In this document: in pieces, positions 47,337 through 55,392 of the stretch
How positions within the stretch are numbered: position 1 is the first letter of the stretch
Layout of the letters: every line of letters starts with the position of its first letter
Source: CAVSPO01 sp963730005
GTDB lineage: Bacteria; Actinomycetota; Actinomycetes; Propionibacteriales; Propionibacteriaceae
Reading direction: 5' to 3'
Assembly (NCBI GenBank): GCA_963730005.1
Contig: CAVSPO010000028.1
Location: 62,001-126,000, forward strand
Length of the DNA stretch: 64,000 nt
The notes under the pieces: model-generated
Databases searched by the model: none
What the model saw: the letters and a program-made list of their open reading frames with translations, nothing else
Told to the model about the DNA's origin: nothing
Translations under genes and position numbers: made by a program

Positions 47337-48542
47337 TCAGCGCAGGACGCATTCGCCGCTGGAGACCTTCGCCGAGAAGCCAGCGGCGTCATCCAGCAGC
47401 GCTTCGGTGGCTCGATCGGTCAGCACGTAGCCGGTTTCCGCGTCGAGGGTGGAGGTGGCGAACACGGTGCCGGCCACTGCCCCGTCGTTGGTCAGCAGCG
47501 GCCCCCCGGAGTTTCCGGGACGCACCACGCCGCGGATCGAGTACACCTCACGCAGCACCCCTGCGCCGCCGTAGATGTCCTCACCCGCAGCAATGATGCT
47601 GCCGCGGATCCGCGCCGGGCTGACGGTGAACTCGCCACCGCCCGGGAAGCCAAGGGCAGCCACCTCGGTGCCGTCCGGCTGGGCGCCTGCACGGGGCAGA
47701 GCGTCAACAGCCAGCCCCGGCACGGCCAGGATCGCCAGGTCGAGGTCAGGGTCGAAGGCGACCACGGTGCTCTCGTAGGCCCGTCCGCGCCCGCCCAGCT
47801 GCACGAACACCCGCTCGCCGCCAGCCACGACGTGCGCATTGGTCACCACCCGCTGCGGCGCCACCACCCAGCCGCTGCCGCTCATCGACGCCTGACAGGC
47901 CGGCGCGTGGGACTGCACCTCCACGACGCTGCCGGCCGCCGCCTGCACGGCCGGGGACTGGGCCGAGTTACCGTCCGGGGCGGGGATCGGCAGCTCGGGT
48001 TCGGGGGTCAGGCCGCCGAACACCTGCGGCCATTGCGAGCCGCGCAACGCGTCGGTGACCTGCGACGGCCACGCTGACATGGACTGCGGCACCCAGGAGT
48101 CGAGCTTGGCCAGCATGGTGGACGAGTTGAGTGTGCGGGCCCAGGCCACCGGCAGCATCGGCCGCAGCGCCGCGCCGACGAACCACAGCACGAACGCCAC
48201 CACCAGCACGGCGGACACCGAGCCCAGCAGCGCGTCGAAGAAGCGGCCGACCCTCGAGCTGTTGTGCCGGCGCAGCCCAGCACCGACCCGAGCCCCCACC
48301 CACTCGCCGACCAGTGCGCCGACCAGCAGGATCGCCATCATGGCGAGCGTCTGCGCATAGCCCGCGGCGGCCAACTGAGCTCGCGCCAGCAGTTGCGGCG
48401 CAAGCCACCACCCTGCCAGGGCACCCGCCACCACGCCCACCAATCCGAGCAGGCTGACGAGCGCCCCGACCCGCCAACCGGCGAAGGCCCGTCCGATGAT
48501 CAACGCCACCAGCGCGAGATCGAGCACCAGCGCAGCAGACAC
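47337..48542 (-). CDS. marP: MarP-like membrane serine protease (CvpA domain plus trypsin-like domain)
   Basis: Periplasmic protease, 401 aa. The N-terminal CvpA-like domain has four TM helices (LALVALIIGRAFAGWRVGAL, LVSLLGLVGVVAGALAGWWL, ILLVGALVGEWVGARVGAGL, VSAVLVVAFVLWFVGAALRP). The chymotrypsin-like domain has catalytic His in RVVTNAHVVAGGE, Asp in FDPDLDLAILAVPG and Ser in VVRPGNSGGPLLTND. Two Cys (APACQ and the final GECVLR) may form the disulfide known in mycobacterial MarP. There the enzyme supports acid and oxidative resistance. GGGAAGGGAA precedes the GTG at 48542; it follows the CHAD gene by 14 bases. Confidence 0.93.
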   Translation of the reverse strand: MSAALVLDLALVALIIGRAFAGWRVGALVSLLGLVGVVAGALAGWWLAPQLLARAQLAAAGYAQTLAMMAILLVGALVGEWVGARVGAGLRRHNSSRVGRFFDALLGSVSAVLVVAFVLWFVGAALRPMLPVAWARTLNSSTMLAKLDSWVPQSMSAWPSQVTDALRGSQWPQVFGGLTPEPELPIPAPDGNSAQSPAVQAAAGSVVEVQSHAPACQASMSGSGWVVAPQRVVTNAHVVAGGERVFVQLGGRGRAYESTVVAFDPDLDLAILAVPGLAVDALPRAGAQPDGTEVAALGFPGGGEFTVSPARIRGSIIAAGEDIYGGAGVLREVYSIRGVVRPGNSGGPLLTNDGAVAGTVFATSTLDAETGYVLTDRATEALLDDAAGFSAKVSSGECVLR

Positions 48543-48556
48543 GTGTTCCCTTCCCG

Positions 48557-49537
48557 TCAGCCTTGAGGAAAAATTGCCTGGTCAGCTGCAGTCGGCCCTT
48601 CGCCAGGTTTCGGCTCGTCCGCGTTGCTGGCACCTTCCCAGCACCCGTGTACGAGTTCCGCGGCTGCCTGCAGCGCCTCCTCGGCTGCTGCCATGCTGTC
48701 CTGCGACCGGGCATGCTCGCTCCACGACAGCTGGTCATAGCTGACGGTCGACTCCTCAGCCTCGGCCGCCAACCAGGCAAGCTCGGCCAGTCGCTGACGC
48801 GACACCACAGTGTCCTGCACGATGCCCAGCGATTCGGTGACGGCCTTCCAGGCCTTGGCCCGGACGGTCGCCGAAGCGCCAAACACATCCTGACACGCCT
48901 CCCAGGCGTACCGGGCAGCCTTCGCAGCCTTGCGGGTCTCGTGGTAGAGCGCGGGGCTTTCCAGATGGTCAGCGGTCCGTGCGGCCTTCCAACGCCGAAG
49001 CACCCGCCGATCGGCCCAGCGCAGCTGCAGCGGCAGCACCAGGAAGGCAGCCTCCCGGGCCTTGCGCGCGAGGGGCGGCTCGTCCAGCAACCGCTGCAGC
49101 TCGGCCCGCAAGGTGAGGAAGCGCGGCGAGTCCAACGCCTCAACCAGCTCGGCGTGGGCGCTGCGGTGCGACGATCGCAGCTCGACCTCCAAGCGCTCGA
49201 CAACGGGACCGATCAGCTTGTCGGACGGCAATTCGGCCACCTCGGACAGCAACCGCTCCAGCAGCACTTCGGCGTCACGCGGGCCACCCAGCTCCTCACC
49301 CAGCCACTTCAACTCGATGCGCAGCGGCTGGGAGCGGCCGGTGTCCAGCAGTGGTTCGAAAGTGCGCAGCGCACTGCGCAGCCGACGCGACGCCACCCGC
49401 ACGTCGTGCACAGCGTCGGACTCATCGGCCCGGACACCCGGCTCGCCTTCGACGATCACACGGACCTGGCGATCGAAGTGGCTTGCCAACACCCGCGCTG
49501 CGCTTGCCTCGGACACCCCAGCCACCCCCTGATGCAA
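48557..49537 (-). CDS. CHAD domain-containing protein
   Basis: All-helical protein of about 326 aa rich in His, Arg and Lys positions (DAVHDVRVASRRLRSALRTF, ALYHETRKAAKAARYAWEAC), the CHAD pattern. CHAD domains bind polyphosphate and often accompany CYTH triphosphatases; no CYTH domain is present here. The start is uncertain: TTG 49537 is the most upstream, GTG codons follow within six codons. TAGACT 18 bases upstream may be the -10. It likely forms a unit with marP. Confidence 0.85.
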   Translation of the reverse strand: MHQGVAGVSEASAARVLASHFDRQVRVIVEGEPGVRADESDAVHDVRVASRRLRSALRTFEPLLDTGRSQPLRIELKWLGEELGGPRDAEVLLERLLSEVAELPSDKLIGPVVERLEVELRSSHRSAHAELVEALDSPRFLTLRAELQRLLDEPPLARKAREAAFLVLPLQLRWADRRVLRRWKAARTADHLESPALYHETRKAAKAARYAWEACQDVFGASATVRAKAWKAVTESLGIVQDTVVSRQRLAELAWLAAEAEESTVSYDQLSWSEHARSQDSMAAAEEALQAAAELVHGCWEGASNADEPKPGEGPTAADQAIFPQG

Positions 49538-49629
49538 ACCCCGTGATCGAGTCTAGGTCACTGTGGCCAGCCACCAGGAGCGGCAATCTCTTCACAGCCG
49601 GATCACCGCCAACTCATGGTTTCGGCGCC

Positions 49630-49635
49630 TACGCT
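49630..49635 (+). promoter_or_regulatory. -10 element of the YbjQ-like gene (leaderless layout)
   Basis: TACGCT, then TGCGCC, then ATG at 49642. Confidence 0.5.
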
Positions 49636-49641
49636 TGCGCC

Positions 49642-50196
49642 ATGTTGATCGTCACCAGCAACGAGATCCCGGGATACAAGGTCGAGGTCGTCTACGGCGA
49701 GGTCATGGGCATGACCGTTCGCTCCGCCAACATCGGCGCCAACTTCGTCGCCAGTTTCCGTTCCATCGGCGGCGGGGAGATCACCGAGTACACCAGGCTC
49801 GTCTACGACAGCCGCCAGCAGGTGATGGAACGGATGTGGGTCGAGGCGCAGCGACGCGGGGCCAACGCCGTGATCGGTTTCCGTTTCGACACCGGAGACA
49901 TCGCTCAGGCCTTCACCGAGGTGTGCGGCTACGGCACGGCCGTGTGGGTCACCCCGATTCCGGAGGGTGAACCCGGCGCCACGCTGCAGAGCAAGCAGCA
50001 GGCCGCCGCGCAAGCCGCCCAGCAGACACAGGCTGCCCAACAGGCGCCGTCCGCTGCGGGACAAGCCCAGCAGGGCTTCAGCCCGGCGTCCCAACAAGCC
50101 CAGCAGGGCTACGCTCAGGATCCCGGCCCGGGCACTCAGACTGGCTACGGCCAGGAGACGCCCGGCCAGCGTGAGTTCCAGCCCCCGCAGCCGTGA
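49642..50196 (+). CDS. YbjQ family protein with Gln/Ala-rich tail
   Basis: Protein of 184 aa. Residues 1-105 are the YbjQ/UPF0145 (DUF74) fold: VTSNEIPGYKVEVVYGEVMG, the family's TRLVYDSRQQVMERMWVEAQ and RGANAVIGFRFDTGDI. The core is thought to assemble as a pentamer; its function is unknown. The remaining 75 residues are a low-complexity tail of Gln, Ala, Pro and Gly (QQAAAQAAQQTQAAQQAP), which most homologues lack; it should be disordered. Confidence 0.85.
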   Translation: MLIVTSNEIPGYKVEVVYGEVMGMTVRSANIGANFVASFRSIGGGEITEYTRLVYDSRQQVMERMWVEAQRRGANAVIGFRFDTGDIAQAFTEVCGYGTAVWVTPIPEGEPGATLQSKQQAAAQAAQQTQAAQQAPSAAGQAQQGFSPASQQAQQGYAQDPGPGTQTGYGQETPGQREFQPPQP

Positions 50197-50246
50197 CTGC
50201 CGCCTGACGCAAGCGGTCGTGCGCCAGTCGTGAGAGACTCCCCTTC

Positions 50247-50924
50247 ATGATCCAGCAACCGGGTGCGGCCGAAAGGCGCACTGCCCCACAGGTGGCCATC
50301 TACCTGCTGCATGGGCTGGGGCAGAATCCCACGGTCTGGCAGGACGTCGTCACTGAGCTGGCCCTCACGCGACCGCTGCGGGCTCCCTGGTTGCCTGGCC
50401 TGAAACCCACCGACACGACGGACTTCAGTTTTGCCGACGCCGCGGGGAGGTTGGCCACCGGGATCGAGCTGGAAGCTGCCGGGCGCGCCGACGTCGTGGG
50501 CCACGGGCTGGGGGCAATGGTGGCGCTGCAGCTGGCTGTCGACGCCCCCCAGCTGGTGCGAAGACTGGTGCTCAGCGCGGCCCGGGGACGCCCCTCGCCG
50601 AGTCAGCTGCGCGCCCAGCGGCTGGCGCTGAAGCTGACGCCGACGAACCGCCTCGCAGCCATGGGGGTGAACAAGGATCGGATGAACCAGATCCTGGATG
50701 CGTTGGAGGCTTTCGACGCCAACGATCGGCTCAGTCACGTCAAGGCTCCGACGCTGGTGGTCGTCGGCGCAGCCGACAGAACAGCCCGGCCGGCCGCTCA
50801 GCAACTGGCACGCGCCATCCCCAGCGCCCGTCTCGAGATCATTCCGCGAGCCGCGACCTCCATCCCACAGCAACAACCCAAGGAGTTCGCCCACCTGATC
50901 CGGGGCTTCCTCGACGGCGTCTAA
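50247..50924 (+). CDS. Alpha/beta-hydrolase fold protein lacking the catalytic Ser and His
   Basis: Protein of 225 aa with the fold's landmarks: oxyanion strand VAIYLLHGLGQNPTVW, nucleophile elbow DVVGHGLGAMVALQLA, the acid strand PTLVVVGAADRTARPA and the last helix PKEFAHLIRGFLDG. At the elbow the usual G-x-S-x-G reads G-H-G-L-G, so the Ser is Gly. In the last loop (IPRAATSIPQQQP) the His of the usual GAGH is absent. The protein is therefore probably not a hydrolase. Its stop TAA overlaps the TAG of the convergent Hsp70-like gene in a shared CTAA. Confidence 0.8.
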   Translation: MIQQPGAAERRTAPQVAIYLLHGLGQNPTVWQDVVTELALTRPLRAPWLPGLKPTDTTDFSFADAAGRLATGIELEAAGRADVVGHGLGAMVALQLAVDAPQLVRRLVLSAARGRPSPSQLRAQRLALKLTPTNRLAAMGVNKDRMNQILDALEAFDANDRLSHVKAPTLVVVGAADRTARPAAQQLARAIPSARLEIIPRAATSIPQQQPKEFAHLIRGFLDGV

Positions 50925-52420
50925 GCCAGCGGCGCAAGCGAGTAGGTCTGGGCGTAGCCACCGTCGATGTTGGCCAGCCGCACCTCGATGATGCCATGCG
51001 GGTCGATGGTGTACGTCTCCTCGATCAGCGGCCACTGGTTGGAATGCTCGACAGGCACCTCCCGCAGGTCGGGGCGGCCCTGCAGCGATGCGTCGAACGG
51101 GAAGATGACTTCTGCGAACGGCACCAGGTCGCCCTTGGGGTCGCCGTGTTCGTTGCTGCTGGCGTATTCCACGAAGCGGAACCAGCCAATGTTGTGGGCT
51201 GCCCGGTACACCCGTTGGACCTGGACCGCCTCGGTGGCGCTGATCCGGGCATCACGGCTGAGCAACTCGTCGAACTGCAGCAACTGACCGCTCTCGCCCT
51301 CGCGGAAGACGCCGAAGCCGCGAGACAACCGATCGGACAGCGAGAAGCCGGAGGTGTCATCGGCGGCGATGGCCAACCCGATGGCTGTGCTGGCCGCCGG
51401 GTACGGCGAGCGGTAGACGCGCCGGCCGAACGTGTCGCGCAGCATCCTGCTCACCAAGGGCAGCCCGGAGGCACCGCCGACCAGATAGATGCCGGCGACG
51501 TCGGTCAGCTCGGCGTCGAGCCCACCCACCAGCGGCAGCATCGCATCGAGCGTGCGCTGCACCAGCGGGGTGACGGCCTCGTAGTAGTCGTCCACCAGGA
51601 CGGTGACCGGGGTGTCGTTGAGCTCGATCACCATCCGTTTGGTCTGTGGGCTCAATCGTTCCTTCACCCCGCGGCACTCGTCGAGCAGTTCGAAGTAGCC
51701 GTGTACGCCCAGCGCCTCCTGACCGAGCCCCGCCTGCCCAAGGGCCATGTCGGCGAGCACGGCATCGAAGTCGTCACCGCCCAGGTGGTTGATGCCGGTG
51801 CTGTCCAGCACCTCGTGGGCCAAGCCCCTGACGTCCACCAGGGACGCGTCGAAGGTGCCGCCGCCGAGGTCGTAGACGATCACCCGGGTGCGCTTGCTGG
51901 TGACCGTCTTGCCCTTGCGGTGGGTGTATTCGAAGCCGGCCGCGGAGGGCTCGTTGATCATGGCCATGACGTTGAAGCCGGCACCGCGGAAGGCCTCCAG
52001 GGTGACGAAGCGCTGCGCACTGTAGGCGTGTGCCGGCACGGCGATCACCGCTTCGGCAGGCGCATCGACGGGCAGCTCGAGGCTGGAGGCCTCAGCGAGG
52101 GCAGCCCGGATGGCTTTCAGGAAGCCGGTCAGCAACTCGAGCATCGACACCTGACGGTCGCCGACCTGCACGGCAGTGTTGGCGTTCACCCACGGGTCGG
52201 CGAGCGTGCGTTTGAAGGAGCGCACCATCGGGTGACCGAGGCCGCCCGCAGCCAGGGCTTCGAAGCCGTACACCAGCCGACCGTCGACGTCAGCAACCAC
52301 CGACGGAAAATAGTCGTGCGAGTCGCCGACCGTGTCATCGAAGCTCACCACTGGGTAATTGCCTCGGTCGACAGTGGCGACGATGGTGCGGGTGGTGCCG
52401 AAATCAATGCCGAAATGCAT
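50921..52420 (-). CDS. Hsp70 family protein (DnaK-like, no C-terminal lid)
   Basis: Actin-fold ATPase of 499 aa. Nucleotide motifs: HFGIDFGTTRTIVATVDRGN, VIVYDLGGGTFDASLVDVRG (phosphate 2) and GIYLVGGASGLPLVSRMLRD (adenosine). The nucleotide-binding domain covers about 380 residues; only about 115 residues of beta-rich segment follow, so the helical lid of DnaK is missing. No grpE or dnaJ nearby. Such short actinobacterial Hsp70s are uncharacterised. TAGGGT lies 6 bases before the ATG. Confidence 0.9.
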   Translation of the reverse strand: MHFGIDFGTTRTIVATVDRGNYPVVSFDDTVGDSHDYFPSVVADVDGRLVYGFEALAAGGLGHPMVRSFKRTLADPWVNANTAVQVGDRQVSMLELLTGFLKAIRAALAEASSLELPVDAPAEAVIAVPAHAYSAQRFVTLEAFRGAGFNVMAMINEPSAAGFEYTHRKGKTVTSKRTRVIVYDLGGGTFDASLVDVRGLAHEVLDSTGINHLGGDDFDAVLADMALGQAGLGQEALGVHGYFELLDECRGVKERLSPQTKRMVIELNDTPVTVLVDDYYEAVTPLVQRTLDAMLPLVGGLDAELTDVAGIYLVGGASGLPLVSRMLRDTFGRRVYRSPYPAASTAIGLAIAADDTSGFSLSDRLSRGFGVFREGESGQLLQFDELLSRDARISATEAVQVQRVYRAAHNIGWFRFVEYASSNEHGDPKGDLVPFAEVIFPFDASLQGRPDLREVPVEHSNQWPLIEETYTIDPHGIIEVRLANIDGGYAQTYSLAPLA

Positions 52421-52426
52421 GCCTAG

Positions 52427-52432
52427 ACCCTA
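52427..52432 (-). promoter_or_regulatory. -10 element of the Hsp70-like gene (leaderless layout)
   Basis: Minus-strand TAGGGT, then CTAGGC, then ATG at 52420. No CIRCE or HAIR-type repeat is visible. Confidence 0.5.
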
Positions 52433-52523
52433 GCCGGACGATCGCACGTGCCCACTTCGGTTCCGGGTTCCCCACCAGCCACCACAGGACTCCCGCTGGC
52501 TCGCGCCCGCCACCGACAAACGA

Positions 52524-52554
52524 CGTTGGCCGGACCCAACGGGCCCGGCCAACG
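52524..52554 (-). terminator. Terminator of the rpsF-ssb-rpsR-rplI operon
   Basis: Arms CGTTGGCCGGACCC and GGGCCCGGCCAACG (14 bases, one wobble pair) around AAC, 17 bases beyond the rplI stop. Confidence 0.75.
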
Positions 52555-52570
52555 ACTTGAAACACTGAGC

Positions 52571-53020
52571 CTACTTCGCAGCCACAATCTCGATCTGGAT
52601 GTGGGCGTTGACGGCGTCGGTGAGCGCGATCCCGACGGTGTGCTTGCCCACGGTCTTGATGGGCTTGCTGACCGACAGTTTGCGCTGGTCGACGGCAGGG
52701 CCGCCGGCCTTCTTGATCGCCTGGGCCACCACCTTCGGGGTGACGGCACCGAACAACTGGCCGCTGTCGGCGGCCCGGGCCGCGACAACCACGTCCAGGG
52801 CCTCAAGCGCGTCGCGAACCTCGGCGGCATGCTCGTTGTCGCGGATCTGCTTGGCGTCGCGGGCCCGCTCGATGCCCTCGATCTGCTTGGCGGACCCCTT
52901 GGTCCACAGGATGGCCTTGTTCTGCGGCAGCAGGAAGTTGCGGCCGTAGCCCGGCTTCACGTCGACGACGTCACCGGCGATGCCCAGATTGGAGACGGGG
53001 GCAGTCAGAATGAGCTTCAT
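52571..53020 (-). CDS. rplI: 50S ribosomal protein L9
   Basis: L9 of 149 aa, full length. N-terminal domain MKLILTAPVSNLGIAGDVVD and VKPGYGRNFLLPQNKAI are the rRNA-binding signature; a long connecting helix and the C-terminal domain (LFGAVTPKVVAQAIKKAGGP, then VGIALTDAVNAHIQIEI) follow. Last gene of the operon, 14 bases after rpsR. GGAGGA precedes the ATG. Confidence 0.97.
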   Translation of the reverse strand: MKLILTAPVSNLGIAGDVVDVKPGYGRNFLLPQNKAILWTKGSAKQIEGIERARDAKQIRDNEHAAEVRDALEALDVVVAARAADSGQLFGAVTPKVVAQAIKKAGGPAVDQRKLSVSKPIKTVGKHTVGIALTDAVNAHIQIEIVAAK

Positions 53021-53034
53021 GGTCTGTCCTCCTG

Positions 53035-53274
53035 TCAGCGAGAGTTCGAGGTGTAGGGCAACAGGGCCAGCTCACGAGCATTCTTGATGGCAATGGCCAC
53101 CTTGCGCTGCTCCTGCACCGACAACCCGGTGACGCGGCGGGCGCGAATCTTGCCGCGTTCGGAAATGAACTTCCGCAGGGTCGCGGTGTCCTTGTAGTCG
53201 ATGTGGCCGAGGTGAGTCGACTTCATCGGAACGATCTTTTTCTTGTTCACAGGCTTTCGCTGTGGACCGGCCAT
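53035..53274 (-). CDS. rpsR: 30S ribosomal protein S18, zinc-free (C-minus) type
   Basis: S18 of 79 aa. Core DYKDTATLRKFISERGKIRA and RRVTGLSVQEQRKVAIAIKN are canonical. The N-terminus (AGPQRKPVNKKKIVPMKSTH) has no Cys, so the zinc-binding CxxC of the C-plus form is missing. In mycobacteria the C-plus form occupies this operon and the C-minus form is the zinc-starvation paralogue; here the operon copy itself is zinc-free. Confidence 0.95.
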   Translation of the reverse strand: MAGPQRKPVNKKKIVPMKSTHLGHIDYKDTATLRKFISERGKIRARRVTGLSVQEQRKVAIAIKNARELALLPYTSNSR

Positions 53275-53332
53275 TGTGGTGCTCCTTTGGTTGAGCCCGG
53301 CGGGCTTGGCGACCCGTCGGAATGTGCCTGTC

Positions 53333-53353
53333 CCCGAGCCGTTCAGGCTCGGG
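53333..53353 (-). terminator. Intergenic hairpin between ssb and rpsR
   Basis: CCCGAGCC-GTTCA-GGCTCGGG, perfect 8-base arms within the 173-base ssb-rpsR gap. It may reduce read-through or protect the mRNA end. Confidence 0.4.
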
Positions 53354-53370
53354 AAGCGGATGGATTGTGG

Positions 53371-53440
53371 GACTGCGTGAGCAGTTTGTCTTCAGCTCGA
53401 CTGCGTGAGCAGTTTGTCTTCAGCTCGACTGCGTCAGCGG
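53371..53440. repeat. 28-base tandem duplication between ssb and rpsR
   Basis: Two perfect copies of a 28-base unit starting GACTGCGTGAGCAGTTTGTC (53371-53398, 53399-53426) and a partial third (53427-53440). It lies eight bases beyond the ssb stop codon. Confidence 0.9.
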
Positions 53441-53447
53441 TCTTTGA

Positions 53448-53966
53448 TCAGAACGGGGGCTCGTCGCTCTGGGCCGTGGCCCAGGGGTCGACACCGCCAC
53501 CGCGGTTGCCGCCGGCGCCTTCCTGGCTCGGAGCTGCGGACCAGTTGCCGCCACCCTGACCAGAGCCACCCTGGTTGGCTCCGCCCTGCCAGTTGCTACC
53601 GCTGCTGGTCTTGGTGACCTTGGCGGTGGCGTAACGCAGGGAAGGACCGACCTCGTCAACCTCGATCTCGAACACGGTGCGCTTCTCACCCTCGCGGGTT
53701 TCGTAACTACGCGCACGAAGACGCCCCTGCACGATCACGCGCATGCCCTTGGTCAGGGTCTCTGCAACGTTCTCGGCAGCCTGGCGCCACACCGAGCAGT
53801 TGATGAACATGGCTTCGCCGTCTTTCCACTCATTGCTCTGACGGTCGAAAGTGCGCGGAGTGGACGCAACGGTGAAGTTGGCCACCGCCGCCCCGGATGG
53901 GGTGAAGCGGAGCTCGGGATCACTGGTCAGATTGCCGACCAGCGTGATGATGGTTTCGCCTGCCAT
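53448..53966 (-). CDS. ssb: Single-stranded DNA-binding protein
   Basis: SSB of 172 aa. OB fold: GETIITLVGNLTSDPELRFT, VANFTVASTPRTFDRQSNEW and FINCSVWRQAAENVAETLTK, then VIVQGRLRARSYETREGEKR. A Gly/Gln/Ser-rich linker follows, and the tip ends QSDEPPF, the acidic tail that docks replication partners. Position within the rpsF operon is the normal one. Confidence 0.97.
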   Translation of the reverse strand: MAGETIITLVGNLTSDPELRFTPSGAAVANFTVASTPRTFDRQSNEWKDGEAMFINCSVWRQAAENVAETLTKGMRVIVQGRLRARSYETREGEKRTVFEIEVDEVGPSLRYATAKVTKTSSGSNWQGGANQGGSGQGGGNWSAAPSQEGAGGNRGGGVDPWATAQSDEPPF

Positions 53967-54001
53967 GCTGGATCCTGCCCTTCCTTGTTCACTGGCTGCT
54001 C

Positions 54002-54029
54002 GCGGTGTTCCTGCTGCGGTGTTCCTGCT
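54002..54029. repeat. 14-base tandem duplication upstream of ssb
   Basis: GCGGTGTTCCTGCT twice, head to tail (54002-54015, 54016-54029), in the 223-base gap between rpsF and ssb. No other gene is seen in that gap. Confidence 0.85.
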
Positions 54030-54189
54030 GCGGGTGCTGGCAGCTCGCTGTCTTGACTGCTTGCCGCATCGGACTCGATGCCTGCACCGACCACTGTCCG
54101 GGTTGGGGTGCAGTCGGTTCAGGGCAAATGGACGGCTGTGGACAACCAGTCGTCCGGTTGCCCAGCTGTGGATTGGATCGAATCAGGGC

Positions 54190-54501
54190 TCAGCGAGCGC
54201 CCGGCGTCGGCTGCTTGCCGTCGGCCCGGAGCACCTTGGTCCGCGTGATCTGCTCGTCGATCGTCATCAGACGATCCATTTCCTGGACGACGTCCGGATC
54301 GGCAGTCAGGTGCAGCTCCACGTAAATGCCTTCCGACTTCTTGTTGATGTCGTAGGCGAGGCGGCGCTTGCCCCAGATGTTGGTGCTCTCGACGGTTCCA
54401 TTACCAGTGGTGATCGTCTTCAGGTGCTTGTCGATGAGAGTCGGAACCTGACGTTCGTCGACGTCGGGGTCAACGATGACGATGATCTCGTACTTGCGCA
54501 T
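54190..54501 (-). CDS. rpsF: 30S ribosomal protein S6
   Basis: S6 of 103 aa, opening RKYEIIVIVDPDVDERQVPT and with IWGKRRLAYDINKKSEGIYV, the family signature. First gene of the operon. AAGGAGG lies upstream of the ATG at 54501. The frame is open further upstream but homology starts here. S6 binds S18 in the small subunit, and the two are co-encoded here. Confidence 0.97.
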   Translation of the reverse strand: MRKYEIIVIVDPDVDERQVPTLIDKHLKTITTGNGTVESTNIWGKRRLAYDINKKSEGIYVELHLTADPDVVQEMDRLMTIDEQITRTKVLRADGKQPTPGAR

Positions 54502-54665
54502 GCGCGAACTCCACCTCCTTCGGTCTTGGCGGCCATGGGTAGTTCCCAGGGCAGGAGGGCGAATGCTGGCCGTCACGCCACGGGACTGTGGCGACAACGA
54601 GCCAAGTCGGTACTTTACCGGCAAGTCCGGCAATGACGAATTCCGGGAGCCGGCCGGCCCGGCAC

Positions 54666-54671
54666 TACCGT
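54666..54671 (+). promoter_or_regulatory. -10 element of the isochorismatase-fold gene (leaderless layout)
   Basis: TACCGT, then TGAGCC, then ATG at 54678. Confidence 0.5.
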
Positions 54672-54677
54672 TGAGCC

Positions 54678-55343
54678 ATGACCGAACCAGTCCAGCCCGG
54701 CACCGCAGCGCTGCTCGTCGTGGACATGCAGCAGGCATCCGTCGCCGCCTGCGCCGACCCGGACGCGCTGGTCCGCGCCGTGGTCGTGTTGGTGAATCGG
54801 GCACGCCTGGCCGGTGTTCCCGTGATCTGGACACGGCACAACTCCCCGCCGGAACTCCGCATGGGCGACGACTCCTGGCAGATCATCGACGAGCTGCAGC
54901 CGGCGCCCGGCGATCCCATCGTCGAGAAGTCGGCGGCCAGCGCGTTCGCCGACACCGACCTGCACGACACCCTGCGAAGCCTGGGTGTCGGAGCGCTGTG
55001 GGTGTGCGGCGTCGCGTCCGAGGCGGCGATCCTGGCCACCTGCTGCTCGGGGATGGAGCGCGGCTACCACGTCACCCTGGTGCAGGACGGCCACGCCACG
55101 GCCGACCGTTCGTTCGACGGCAGGCGGCTGCCCGCGTCGCAGTTGATCGCCATGGTGAACCTGGTGATCGACAGCGCCAGACCCACCCAGGCCGCGGTCG
55201 CCAACCGGCGATCAGAGCATCAGGGTGGGGCAAGGCCAGCAGCCGACCTCGTCTTCCCCGACCCGGACCCCGACGATGACGAGCTGATCGCCGTCGCTGA
55301 CGCAGAGGACGTGGCCGAGGACCTGGCCGACGGCGACGCCTGA
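54678..55343 (+). CDS. Isochorismatase/cysteine-hydrolase fold protein with Ala at the nucleophile position
   Basis: Protein of 221 aa. Asp of the triad is in ALLVVDMQQASVA, Lys in DPIVEKSAASAFADT. The expected Cys region reads VCGVASEAAILATCCSGMER; aligned with the usual GV.TdyCV..Ta, the Cys position is Ala, though a CC pair lies five residues later. As in true isochorismatases, which do not need the Cys, hydrolysis of a vinyl ether remains possible; otherwise it is inactive. The last 35 residues are acidic (DPDPDDDELIAVADAEDVAE). Next gene converges from the right. Confidence 0.82.
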   Translation: MTEPVQPGTAALLVVDMQQASVAACADPDALVRAVVVLVNRARLAGVPVIWTRHNSPPELRMGDDSWQIIDELQPAPGDPIVEKSAASAFADTDLHDTLRSLGVGALWVCGVASEAAILATCCSGMERGYHVTLVQDGHATADRSFDGRRLPASQLIAMVNLVIDSARPTQAAVANRRSEHQGGARPAADLVFPDPDPDDDELIAVADAEDVAEDLADGDA

Positions 55344-55392
55344 GCGTTCGTCACCCAGCACACCAACCGCGGTGCGCGCCGGACACGCGCGA

